DNA of 64,000 bases, from positions 1 through 64,000 of the forward strand of contig NZ_MPZN01000007.1 of NCBI RefSeq assembly GCF_002936985.1, written 5' to 3'. Of this stretch, positions 1 to 8,071 are shown piece by piece (within the stretch, counting starts at the first letter, position 1; every line of letters starts with the position of its first letter). The notes below the pieces were generated by a model. That model had not been told where the DNA came from. It did no database searches and saw nothing but the letters and a program-made list of their open reading frames with translations. The stretch comes from Microterricola pindariensis (GTDB lineage: Bacteria > Actinomycetota > Actinomycetes > Actinomycetales > Microbacteriaceae). The translations under genes and the position numbers were made by a program.

Positions 1-992
1 TTGAAGCCGTGGCCGCCCCACGGCGGGTTGAGGTGTGCGGAGTCGCCCACCAGATAGACGCCGTCGCGGCCGTAGCTGGCGGCGAGGAGCATCCTGGCCG
101 TCCAGCGGTCGGTCGCGATCACCTCGATGTCGACGTCGGTGCCGACGAGTTCCGTCACCAACGCCGCGGGGTCGGGGTGTGCGTCGGGCTCGATGTTCTG
201 GATGATCACCCACCAGGTCGCCTCGAGGTCCATCCGGCCGATCATGCCGGCCGCGGACGGCCGGAGCACCCAGTACTGCACGGCGGGGTCCAGCGCAATC
301 GTCTCGGCCAGGCGCTCGGAGCGAAACAGGAAGTTGAAGTTGGACTTGGCGGCCGAGCCGCCCTCCATGGCGATGCCGAGCTCGTGCCGCGCCAGCGAGG
401 AGCCGCCGTCCGCGCCGACGAGGTGCTCGCACTCGACCCAGCGGGAGGCGCCGTCCTCGTCGACGACGAGGGCGCGCGGCCGGCGCCCCGGTGCGGCGTC
501 GATGCGCTCGACCCGCAGGGTCGTCGCGAGCGCGGCCAGCGGCGAGGCGTCGACGCCGGCGCGCAGCACCTCCTCGACGATCGGCTGCGACACCTGCTGC
601 CCGCACTCGGGCTGCAACTCGTAGCGCCCCCGCGCCAGCTGGAACGCATTGCGGAAGCGGGCCAGCTCGTGGCCGGTCAGGCTCGAGCAGAAGATGACGT
701 CTTCGGAGTAGTCGGCCGTGAGCGGGGCGGCGCTCCGCAGCGGAGCGGCCAGGCCGAGCCGGCGCAGGTGGCTCATGGTGCGGGCGTTGGTGGTCTTCGC
801 CTTCGGGCGGGTGTGGTCCACCGCGTCGCGCGGCTCGATGACGAGGCTCTGCACGCCGCGCCGGTCGAGATCGGCCGCCAGGAACAGGCCGCTCGGTCCC
901 CCGCCGACGATCAGCACCGGCACGAAGTCGGGCAGCGCCGCGAGGGCGCCCTGGCCGGGCGTGGCCGTCGCGGACCCCAGGCCCTCAGGCAC
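1..992 (-). CDS. FAD-dependent aromatic-ring monooxygenase (partial, C-terminus beyond left edge)
   Basis: About 330 residues are visible. The N-terminus has the FAD-binding Rossmann loop VLIVGGGPSG near residue 25, and near the left edge is the second FAD-contact motif GDSAHLNPPWGGHGF, the order expected of PHBH/MhpA-type flavin hydroxylases that use NAD(P)H and O2 to hydroxylate phenolic rings. The chosen start is a GTG at 992 that overlaps the end of the upstream hydrolase gene by 8 nt; another GTG at 923 would begin directly at the FAD loop. Coupling to a fumarylacetoacetate-hydrolase-like gene suggests a gentisate, homogentisate or resorcinol-type route; the substrate cannot be read from the sequence. 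The C-terminal thioredoxin-like domain, if present, is outside the window. Confidence 0.85.
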   Translation of the reverse strand, partial: MPEGLGSATATPGQGALAALPDFVPVLIVGGGPSGLFLAADLDRRGVQSLVIEPRDAVDHTRPKAKTTNARTMSHLRRLGLAAPLRSAAPLTADYSEDVIFCSSLTGHELARFRNAFQLARGRYELQPECGQQVSQPIVEEVLRAGVDASPLAALATTLRVERIDAAPGRRPRALVVDEDGASRWVECEHLVGADGGSSLARHELGIAMEGGSAAKSNFNFLFRSERLAETIALDPAVQYWVLRPSAAGMIGRMDLEATWWVIIQNIEPDAHPDPAALVTELVGTDVDIEVIATDRWTARMLLAASYGRDGVYLVGDSAHLNPPWGGHGF

Positions 993-1833
993 GGTCTCGG
1001 GCCGACGCGTCGACGATCGGCGTTGTCAGGGTTCCCAGCCGGTCCACTTCGACCTCGACGATGTCCCCCGGCTGCAGCAGCCACGGCGGGGTGCGCACGT
1101 AGCCGACGCCCTCCGGCGTCCCGGAGACGAGGACGTCTCCCGGGTGCAGGGTGAACGTCTGGCTGACGAGGGCAAGGATGTCGCCGACGGAGAAGATCAT
1201 GTCGCGGGTGTTGCCGTTCTGCACCTCGATGCCGTTGACGCGCGTGCGCAGCTGCAGGCCGTCTCGCAGGTCGCCGACCTCGTCGCGGCTGACGAGCGGC
1301 CCCATCGGGCCGGAGAAGTCGCCGTTCTTGCCGAGCGTCCACTGCGCGGTGAGCTTCTGCGCGCGGCGCGAGGTGAGGTCGTTGAAGACGGAGTAGCCGA
1401 AGACGGCCGACTCGGCGGTGGCGGCATCCGCTGACTGGATGCGGGCGCCCACGACGGCGGCGATCTCACCCTCCCAGTCCAGGCCGGCCTCGCCGGTGGG
1501 AACGGGAGCCGGCACGCCTCCGACGCTGAGCGAGGCCGTCCAGCGGCCGAAGATCGTCGGGTATTCCGGCACCTCGAACTTGCCCTCTGCCGCGTGCGCC
1601 TTGTAGTTCAGGCCGACGCAGAGCACGCGGGCGGACGCGGGCACCAGCGGCACCTCGCGGACGCTGCTGAGCGGCAGGGCGGCACCCGCGGCGCCGGCCG
1701 CTGCGCGCTGCTGCCAGGCGAACGGGTCCTGCCAGAACTCGACGAGCGTGGTGAGCGGTGCGACCGAGTCGCCCTGAACGACGCCGATACGAGTGTCGTT
1801 GCTGTCATCGGCGGCGATGCCCATGAACTTCAT
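985..1833 (-). CDS. Fumarylacetoacetate hydrolase family protein
   Basis: The 282-residue protein has the FAH fold: VLCVGLNYKAHAAEG begins the catalytic C-terminal domain, DWEGEIAAVVG carries the metal-binding glutamates, and LVSGTPEGVGY closes the active site. Family members cleave C-C bonds in acylpyruvates (fumarylpyruvate, fumarylacetoacetate) or decarboxylate related diketo acids using Mg2+ or Mn2+. It lies just upstream of, and overlaps, a flavin hydroxylase gene, so it probably acts later in the same aromatic degradation pathway. The N-terminal 70 residues are the usual short cap domain. The exact substrate is not determinable. Confidence 0.9.
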   Translation of the reverse strand: MKFMGIAADDSNDTRIGVVQGDSVAPLTTLVEFWQDPFAWQQRAAAGAAGAALPLSSVREVPLVPASARVLCVGLNYKAHAAEGKFEVPEYPTIFGRWTASLSVGGVPAPVPTGEAGLDWEGEIAAVVGARIQSADAATAESAVFGYSVFNDLTSRRAQKLTAQWTLGKNGDFSGPMGPLVSRDEVGDLRDGLQLRTRVNGIEVQNGNTRDMIFSVGDILALVSQTFTLHPGDVLVSGTPEGVGYVRTPPWLLQPGDIVEVEVDRLGTLTTPIVDASARDRA

Positions 1834-2069
1834 GTCGTGTCCCTACTGCTTTCGGCCGGATCGGTGCGATCCAGCTGAGTTCAGCGTGGGCGAACGGCAG
1901 GGTTCTGAGGTACCCGCTTTTCATTGGATGGAACTTCGACCCCGGAGCTGCCGGCCGGCGCGGCATCCGTGGGGTGGCTCCCCCGTTTCCATTGCCCGGC
2001 AGCCACCCCGCTCCGGACGGTGGCGGCTCTCTACGGTGGGAGGGCCGCACATCGTCCGAAGGAGAGCAC

Positions 2070-3617
2070 ATGCCGAGCGCCATGAAGGTTCCGCACGCCG
2101 ATACGTCCGCCGGGGCGCTCTCCGGCATCCGCCTCACCACCCCGCACGGACCGGTGGAGGCCTTCCTCGGCGTTCCCTACGCCACGCTGGGGCCCGGCCG
2201 ACTGCGGTTTGTTCCCGGCCGGGCACCCGACGGGTGGGCGGGAGCGCGTGACTGCAGTCGGCCGGGGCCCGCAGCGCCACAGAACCCCAGCCCGTTCGGC
2301 AGCGGCGCGGATTCACCGAGCAGCCATCAGGACGACCTGCACGGGCTCAACCTGAACATCTGGGCACCGGCGGGTGCGAAACGTGGCCGGCCGGTGCTGT
2401 TCTGGATCCACGGTGGCGCCAACATCATCGGTTCCAACTCCGAGCCCCTGCACGACGGCGCTGCGCTCGCTGCCGGCGGTGACCTCGTCGTTGTCGCGGT
2501 CAACTACCGGCTGGGCGTCTTCGGCTTCCTCCATCTGGAGCGGGCCGCACACGGCAGCGCGCTCAGCAACGGGGCTGTGCACGACCTCATCACGGCTCTG
2601 AGGTGGGTCCGCGACGAGATCGCTCAGTTCGGCGGCGATCCCTCGAACGTGACCATCGGCGGCCAATCGGCTGGCGCGGCACTCGTCGGCACCCTGCTCG
2701 GGGTGCCGACGGCGACCGGGCTCTTCCGTCGGGCGATCATGCAGAGCGGAACCGCCGAACGGGTGCACGCCCCGGCTGAAGCGTCGGCGGTGACCTGCGA
2801 CATCCTGCGGCACCTCGGCATCGATGTCTCGGAGGCGAGCACAGTGTTCGACCGGCCGACCAGCGAACTCCTCGCGGCGCAGTCCGCCGTCTGCCTCGAG
2901 TATCAGTCGCGGACAGTGGGGCTCTCGGTTCCGTTCCAGCCGGTCGTCGACGGCACGCTGCTGCCGGCCTCGCCGCTGGACGCCGTCCGCGCCGGCTTGA
3001 ATCGCACCGTCGACCTCCTCATCGGCACGAACCGGAACGAGGCCTCCCTCAGCCTCGCCTTCGGCCCGCCGCGCGAGCCGAAGGAACTGGCCCGCACGTT
3101 GCGCGGGGAGATCGCCGCCGATCTGGGTGGGGCACTCAGCCCGGAGCAGTACGTGCGGGCAGTTCAGTCGGATGTCGGCCACCGCCCGTCGGAGGCCGAG
3201 GCCCTGGAGGCGTATCTCAGTGATCGCAGCTACCGTCAGCCGAGCAATCGACTCCTCGAGGCGCGCCTGGGCGGTGAGGGGCTCAATTTCTGTTACCTCT
3301 TCGATTGGGCGAGTCCGGCCATGAACGGTCGTCTCGGCGCCTGCCACGGTGCGGAGTTGCCGTTCGTCTTCGGCACACTTGACCGGGCCGCCGCGGCGTT
3401 CTTTGTCGGCGTGCAGCCGCCTCCGGAGCTGAGCTCACGGATGATGACGGCGTGGGCAGCATTCGCCCGCACCGGGCGCCCTGGCGGCTGGGCGACGTAT
3501 CGCGAAGGATCCCGCCACACACAGGTCTGGGACGAGAACCCGATTGGTCGCTCGGATCCCAGGCCGGCGCTGCGAGCACTGTGGTCGGCTGTCTCGGCGC
3601 AGAGCCGCTCGGCGTAA
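2070..3617 (+). CDS. Type-B carboxylesterase/lipase
   Basis: The start is the ATG at 2070, preceded by AAGGAG six bases upstream, giving 515 residues; an in-frame ATG at 1974 lacks such a site. It is an alpha/beta hydrolase of the carboxylesterase B (cholinesterase-like) family: oxyanion-hole motif FWIHGGANIIG, nucleophile elbow GGQSAGAA with Ser200, an acidic residue in LIGTNRNEASL, and the catalytic His in CHGAELPFVFG. No signal peptide is evident, so it is probably cytoplasmic and hydrolyses carboxylic esters, possibly aromatic ones given the divergently transcribed FAH/hydroxylase pair. Substrate unknown. Confidence 0.9.
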   Translation: MPSAMKVPHADTSAGALSGIRLTTPHGPVEAFLGVPYATLGPGRLRFVPGRAPDGWAGARDCSRPGPAAPQNPSPFGSGADSPSSHQDDLHGLNLNIWAPAGAKRGRPVLFWIHGGANIIGSNSEPLHDGAALAAGGDLVVVAVNYRLGVFGFLHLERAAHGSALSNGAVHDLITALRWVRDEIAQFGGDPSNVTIGGQSAGAALVGTLLGVPTATGLFRRAIMQSGTAERVHAPAEASAVTCDILRHLGIDVSEASTVFDRPTSELLAAQSAVCLEYQSRTVGLSVPFQPVVDGTLLPASPLDAVRAGLNRTVDLLIGTNRNEASLSLAFGPPREPKELARTLRGEIAADLGGALSPEQYVRAVQSDVGHRPSEAEALEAYLSDRSYRQPSNRLLEARLGGEGLNFCYLFDWASPAMNGRLGACHGAELPFVFGTLDRAAAAFFVGVQPPPELSSRMMTAWAAFARTGRPGGWATYREGSRHTQVWDENPIGRSDPRPALRALWSAVSAQSRSA

Positions 3618-3677
3618 GTCGTCGAGCAGCGCGTCATCCGTGATCGACGGTCGAGCCCCCGCCGCTCCGGCCTGGGG

Positions 3678-3944
3678 CTACGCGGCCTTCTTGCGGCCGA
3701 AGATCAGGCCCCAGATCAGGAGCACGATGAAGGCGCCGCCGATCGCGAGCAGCCACGACTGGATCGACCAGAAGTTCTCGAGGTCGGCGCCGAACAGCAG
3801 GCCGCCGAGCCAGCCGCCCAGCATCGCGCCGACCACTCCGAGCAGCAGGGTGGCGAACCAGCCGCCGCCCTGATTGCCGGGCATGATCATCTTGGCAATG
3901 GCGCCCGCAATCAGGCCTAGAAGGAGAAAAGCAAAGAACCCCAT
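3678..3944 (-). CDS. GlsB/YeaQ/YmgE family stress-response membrane protein (paralogue 1)
   Basis: An 88-residue, glycine-rich protein with three hydrophobic segments, starting MGFFAFLLLGLIAGAIAK and containing GGWFATLLLGVVGAMLGG, as in GlsB/YeaQ/YmgE proteins, which are small integral membrane proteins induced in stress or stationary phase. It ends GRKKAA. A GAAGGGA Shine-Dalgarno lies 8 nt before the ATG. It is nearly identical to the protein at 10748-11014, and both genes share a 19-nt motif about 100 nt upstream. It is monocistronic and ends close to the convergent carboxylesterase gene. Confidence 0.9.
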   Translation of the reverse strand: MGFFAFLLLGLIAGAIAKMIMPGNQGGGWFATLLLGVVGAMLGGWLGGLLFGADLENFWSIQSWLLAIGGAFIVLLIWGLIFGRKKAA

Positions 3945-4055
3945 CGTCGTACTCCCTTCACCGTGCGAGCGTCACCGCGTGAACTCGACGCCGGTCACCG
4001 AACCCCACCAGTCCGCGAACGGCGTGCGTTCCCAATTTGGCACGCGCGGGTCGAC

Positions 4056-4074
4056 AATGCAACCCTTTTGGGGG
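4056..4074. promoter_or_regulatory. Motif shared with the upstream region of the second GlsB gene
   Basis: AATGCAACCCTTTTGGGGG lies 112 nt upstream of the first GlsB start. The same 19-mer with two changes (AATGCAACCCATTCGGGGG, 11113-11131) lies 99 nt upstream of the paralogue. On the coding strand it reads CCCCC-N4-GGGTTGCATT. It may be a promoter element or operator; which one is inference. Confidence 0.45.
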
Positions 4075-4113
4075 TCAGCGCGCCGGGGGTGCGCGGAGCG
4101 CGTGAGCTGGCGC

Positions 4114-4794
4114 TCAACCCTCGACGCGGATGCCGATGCTCTCGGCCAGCGCCGGGGCGAGCATGCCGAGCTGCAGCCCGTTGATGGTGACCCCGGCGAG
4201 GTTGCGGATGCCGGCGATCTCCTGCACGTCGGCCCCGCGCAGGTCGAAGTCGCTCAGGGTGGCCTGTTGCAGGTCGAGCGCCCGCACCGAGCAGCCGTCG
4301 AAGGCGACCCTCGCCGCCGTGGCCTGACCGAGGTCGAGTTCGTCGATGGTGCAGTCGACGAAGAGCACGTCGTTGAGGCTCGCGCCCCGCAGGTTCACAT
4401 AGCCGAGCTTGCAGTTCTCGAAGCGCAGAGCCCGCAGTCCCGTCTCGTACAGCTCGGCGGAGCCGATCCGGGAACCGCGCACGACGACGTCCCGCCACGT
4501 GGAGCGGGCGGCACGGAGCACGGGCACGTTCACCGACTCCAGCACCGTGTCGACGATGCGGACGCTGCGCAGCTCGGCCTCGTCGGCGGTGACGCCGGCG
4601 AAGACGCTCTCGCTCACGGTGGCGTAGTCCAGCGCGAGACTGTCGAGTTCGAGCGCCTCGAAGGAGAGGCCGTCTACGGTGGAGTTCGCGCCGAGATCGC
4701 CCGCGTAGCCGGCGCCGAGGTTCTGCGGGTCTACCCGGTCGAGGCGGGGCGCCTTGGTCTGGGTGTTGCCGGTGCTGCGACGTGTCTGAGCCAT
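4114..4794 (-). CDS. Pentapeptide-repeat-like protein
   Basis: A 226-residue soluble protein whose residues about 40-215 fall into five-residue periods with Leu, Val or Phe at the centre and small or polar residues before it (for example LRFENCKLGYVNLRGASLND and LSDFDLRGADVQ), the signature of a right-handed quadrilateral beta-helix. The N-terminus is basic and probably disordered. Some pentapeptide proteins (Qnr, MfpA) mimic DNA and protect gyrase, but most have unknown roles, and this one has no specific gyrase feature I can point to. A GGGAGGGGG ribosome-binding sequence precedes the ATG. Confidence 0.75.
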   Translation of the reverse strand: MAQTRRSTGNTQTKAPRLDRVDPQNLGAGYAGDLGANSTVDGLSFEALELDSLALDYATVSESVFAGVTADEAELRSVRIVDTVLESVNVPVLRAARSTWRDVVVRGSRIGSAELYETGLRALRFENCKLGYVNLRGASLNDVLFVDCTIDELDLGQATAARVAFDGCSVRALDLQQATLSDFDLRGADVQEIAGIRNLAGVTINGLQLGMLAPALAESIGIRVEG

Positions 4795-4873
4795 GCTGCA
4801 CCCCCTCCCGGTGGGCGTTCCCCCAGCCTACGTCGCGGCGCCGCGGGTGAATTCCTGCTACCGGGGATGCCGG

Positions 4874-5638
4874 CTAACGCTGCACGGGGGCCGGACTCAC
4901 GGCAACGGCCGGCCGGCGCCGGCGCACCCGCGCCGGCAGCGCGGCGAGCCCCCACACGGTGACCCGCAGCATCGCCTCCACCACGATGCCGGCGCTCATC
5001 TTCGAGCTGCCATTGACCCGCTCCACGAAGGTGATCGGCACCTCGACCACGCGCAGCCCCTGCCCGACCGCCTGCCAGAGCGTCTCGATCTGGAAGCCGT
5101 AGCCCTGGCTGGTGGAGCGCTCGGCCCCGATCCGCGCCAGCGCGGGGGCGGTGAAGGCGCGGAATCCGCCCGTGGCATCACGCTGCGTCACCCCGAGGGC
5201 GAGGCGCGCATACTCGCTGCCGGCCAGGGAGATCAGCTTGCGGTGGGCGGGCCAGCCGCGCACCGCGCCGCCCGGCACCCAGCGGGAGCCGATCACGACG
5301 TCGGCCACGCGGAGCCCGTCCAGCAGGCGCGGCAGCTGCTCCGGCAGGTGCGAGCCGTCGGCGTCCATCTCGACGACGACGTCGGCGCCGTGCCCCAGCA
5401 CCCAGGCGAAGCCGGCCCGGTAGGCAGCGCCGAGGCCGTCCTTGCCCGGGCGGTGCAGCACATGGATGCGCTCATCAGCGGCGGCCAGGTCCTCCGCCAG
5501 GCGCCCTGTGCCGTCTGGCGAGTTGTCGTCGACGACGAGCAGCTCGACCGCCGGCACCGCGTCCAGCAGCCGCCGGGCGACGGCTTCGAGGTTCTCGATC
5601 TCGTTGTACGTCGGAATCACGACGATTGTGCGGGTCAT
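4874..5638 (-). CDS. Polyprenol monophosphomannose synthase (GT2, dolichyl-phosphate mannose synthase-like)
   Basis: The 254-residue protein begins MTRTIVVIPTYNEIENLEAV and carries the GT2 motifs DDNSPDGTG, EMDADGSH (metal-binding DAD) and the acceptor-side TSQGYGFQIE. It lacks the C-terminal GtrA-type membrane domain, matching the soluble/peripheral Ppm1-D2 type of actinobacteria. It transfers mannose from GDP-mannose to polyprenyl phosphate, giving the donor for extracytoplasmic mannosyltransferases. Its ATG overlaps the stop of an upstream membrane glycosyltransferase (ATGA), so donor synthesis and use are probably translated together. The basic tail VRRRRPAV may help membrane association. 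Confidence 0.9.
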   Translation of the reverse strand: MTRTIVVIPTYNEIENLEAVARRLLDAVPAVELLVVDDNSPDGTGRLAEDLAAADERIHVLHRPGKDGLGAAYRAGFAWVLGHGADVVVEMDADGSHLPEQLPRLLDGLRVADVVIGSRWVPGGAVRGWPAHRKLISLAGSEYARLALGVTQRDATGGFRAFTAPALARIGAERSTSQGYGFQIETLWQAVGQGLRVVEVPITFVERVNGSSKMSAGIVVEAMLRVTVWGLAALPARVRRRRPAVAVSPAPVQR

Positions 5639-7218
5639 GGCTGCTCCTTCGTGAGTTTGAAAACGGTGTTGGTGTTGATCGGCATGGCCGCGTCCACGCG
5701 GTATCCGAGTGCCTCGAGCGCGGTGACATCTGGGCGGTCCGTGCCGCGCTCGACGGCCCACACCGTACCGTGGCCCTGCACCCGGGCGCCGAGCTCGGCG
5801 AGCGGGCGCACGGTGTCCCACAACCGGGTTCGCTGCACGTAACGAGTGTCGAGCATCACGTCGTCGTAGCCGGCGAAGAGTGCGGGGTAGAGGTCGATCG
5901 CCAGGCGCGGGCGGAGCGAGGGCCGCACGGATTCGTCGAAGACGACCGCATCGCCGCGCTGCCCGTTGGCGGCGACGGTCTCGGCCAGCTGGCGCAGGTC
6001 GCTGCCGCCCTGGGCGAAGGGGGTGCGCTGCCCGAGGTAGCCGGGTGCGGCGAGCGCCGCGATGACGAGCGTGCCGGCCAGCAGCCCGAGCTGCTGCCGG
6101 CGCGCCGAGGGGCGCCCAGGGCCGAGCGCCCACATGACGACGGCGCGCAGCCCCACCGCCATCAGCAGGGCGGCGGCCGGCGCGCTGAAGGCGAGGTAGC
6201 GCACGCTGTAGACCGGCAGCGCGACCGCATTCACGAGTAACACCGCGGCGGTCGGCAGCACCAGCCACGCGGTGACGATGAGCACCGCGTCGCGGTGTGG
6301 CAGTGCGGCTCCCTCTGCGGCCGGCATCCGCTCGGCGCGCTGCACCGCGGGGCCGTGCGACGCGGGTCGGGCTCGCGCCGCGCCCAGCAGCGCAATCACG
6401 ATCAGCGCCCAGGCGAGAATCGCGAGGCCCGGCCAGCCGAACCACTGCGACACGAGCACCGCGTCGGGCGTCGCGTAGCCGCGCCCGGCGAGGAAGCTGA
6501 TCTGCGCCCTCTGCAGCACGGCGGCCACGAGAATGGGGAGTGCCAGCAGCAGTGTCAGCGCGGCCGAGCGCGCCCAGCCCACCCAGATGCGCCTCGGTGC
6601 GCGCAGGATCACCAGCACGACCGCCCCGACGGGCAGCATCAGCCCGAGGTAGAGGAAGAGGTAGATCGAACCGGCGGTCGCCACCCCGTAGCCGGTCCAC
6701 ACCCGGGGGCGCTGCTCCTGCCGGTCGATCAACACGAGCAGCCAGATCAGCAGCCAGGTGGCCGCCGCCATGGTGAAGGCGTACGAGCGTGCCTCCGCGC
6801 CCATGTGGGTGGCCTGCGGCAGCACGGCGAAGAGGATGCCGGCGAGGAGCCCGGTCGCGGGCCCGAACAGTCGGCGGCCGAGCACGTAGCAGCCGGCGGC
6901 GGCGACCCCGATGGCGACGGCGCTCGGCGCCCTGACCACCCACTCCCCCGTGCCGAGCAGCTGCACCCAGAAGTGCAGGAACAGGTAGTAGGCGCCGTGC
7001 ACGGCGTCGATCTGCCCGAGTAGCCCGAACAGCCCGGGCAGGGTGCGTTCCGCCGAGAGCACGCTGGCCGCCTCGTCGCCCCAATAGGACGGGATACCGC
7101 TGCCCGCGAAGGAGAGCAGTGCCGCGCCGGCGCCGAGCAGTGCCGCGGTGCGCGCCGGGTGCGCGCTGGCCGCCGCGTGCGGCATCCGCATGGCCACAGC
7201 CGAGCGCACATCGATCAT
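5635..7218 (-). CDS. Membrane glycosyltransferase, GT39/ArnT-like (probable polyprenyl-P-mannose-dependent mannosyltransferase)
   Basis: A protein of about 527 residues with 9-11 hydrophobic segments. The first periplasmic loop contains YWGDEAASVLSAERT, the acidic motif typical of GT-C enzymes of the PMT/ArnT group. The ATG at 7218 is preferred because GAGAGGAG lies 7 nt upstream; an earlier in-frame ATG at 7251 has no such signal. The downstream overlapping gene makes polyprenyl-phosphate mannose, which supports a role in mannosylating proteins, lipoglycans or wall polymers on the outer face of the membrane. The acceptor cannot be inferred. Confidence 0.75.
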   Translation of the reverse strand: MIDVRSAVAMRMPHAAASAHPARTAALLGAGAALLSFAGSGIPSYWGDEAASVLSAERTLPGLFGLLGQIDAVHGAYYLFLHFWVQLLGTGEWVVRAPSAVAIGVAAAGCYVLGRRLFGPATGLLAGILFAVLPQATHMGAEARSYAFTMAAATWLLIWLLVLIDRQEQRPRVWTGYGVATAGSIYLFLYLGLMLPVGAVVLVILRAPRRIWVGWARSAALTLLLALPILVAAVLQRAQISFLAGRGYATPDAVLVSQWFGWPGLAILAWALIVIALLGAARARPASHGPAVQRAERMPAAEGAALPHRDAVLIVTAWLVLPTAAVLLVNAVALPVYSVRYLAFSAPAAALLMAVGLRAVVMWALGPGRPSARRQQLGLLAGTLVIAALAAPGYLGQRTPFAQGGSDLRQLAETVAANGQRGDAVVFDESVRPSLRPRLAIDLYPALFAGYDDVMLDTRYVQRTRLWDTVRPLAELGARVQGHGTVWAVERGTDRPDVTALEALGYRVDAAMPINTNTVFKLTKEQP

Positions 7219-7393
7219 GTCGGCGCTCCTCTCGCTGCGGGCTTCGGGCATTTCTCATCGTCTGAGTGCCAACTGGACCGCGCATGATTTCTGATGAACG
7301 TTTCGTGAGAGCCCTTTCAGAGAGGCGGCGCCTGCCCGGTCTGGCCGAGCGGTTCCGGTCCTAGGATGTGTGCAAGCCGACGGAGGGAGTGCC

Positions 7394-8071
7394 GTGAGGA
7401 TCCTGGTGGTCGATGACGAGCCAGAGCTCACCGCGCTGCTGCGCCGCGGCCTCGGCGCCGACGGGCACCAGGTGGCCGAGGCCCACGACGGCATTGCCGC
7501 GATGGCGCTGCTGGCCGCCGAGGACTTCGAGCTGGCCGTCGTCGACGTCATGCTGCCCGGCATGTCCGGGTTCGAGCTCAGCCGGCGGCTGAAGGCGCAC
7601 GACCCGACCATGGGCGTCATCCTGCTGACAGCGCGGGATGCCGTCGGCGACCGCATCCGCGGCCTCGACGCCGGTGCCGACGACTACATGATCAAGCCCT
7701 TCGACATCGCCGAGCTCTCCGCGCGGATCCGGGCGGTGCGCCGCCGCGATGCGCTCACGGCGCCGCGCGCGCTGACGGTCGGCACGCTCACCATCGACCT
7801 GTTGCGCCACCGCGCCAAGGCCGGCGACCGCGAGCTGGCGCTCAGCCGCACCGAGTTCGACGTGCTCCGCGCCCTCGCCGCGCAGGCCGGAGAGACGGTG
7901 AGCCGCTCCGAGCTGCTCGCCCAGGTGTGGGAGACCAACGAGCACATCGACCCGAACGTCGTGGACCAGTACGTGAGCTACCTGCGCCGCAAGCTCGAGC
8001 ACAGCGAGAGTGGGGCGCAGATCGTGACCGAGCGCGGCGTCGGATTCCGGCTCGTCGCCGCGGAGCCCTGA
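7394..8071 (+). CDS. OmpR/PhoB-family response regulator
   Basis: The start is a GTG at 7394, six bases after GGAGGG, giving 225 residues. The receiver domain (about 1-115) begins RILVVDDEPELTALL, with the phosphoacceptor Asp in VVDVMLPGM and the conserved Lys in DYMIKPFD. The winged-helix output domain (about 125-222) contains LSRTEFDVLRALA and VDQYVSYLRRKLE. Its stop overlaps the start of the histidine kinase by one base (TGATG), so the two form a cotranscribed two-component system. The nearest genes do not identify the stimulus or regulon. Confidence 0.95.
   Translation: MRILVVDDEPELTALLRRGLGADGHQVAEAHDGIAAMALLAAEDFELAVVDVMLPGMSGFELSRRLKAHDPTMGVILLTARDAVGDRIRGLDAGADDYMIKPFDIAELSARIRAVRRRDALTAPRALTVGTLTIDLLRHRAKAGDRELALSRTEFDVLRALAAQAGETVSRSELLAQVWETNEHIDPNVVDQYVSYLRRKLEHSESGAQIVTERGVGFRLVAAEP

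Noticed and set aside
4874-7285. Single 803-residue protein covering the glycosyltransferase and the mannose synthase
   Set aside because: Its first half is an Arg-rich wrong-frame translation of the membrane glycosyltransferase; the true genes overlap by ATGA in two frames, so this is not a fusion.
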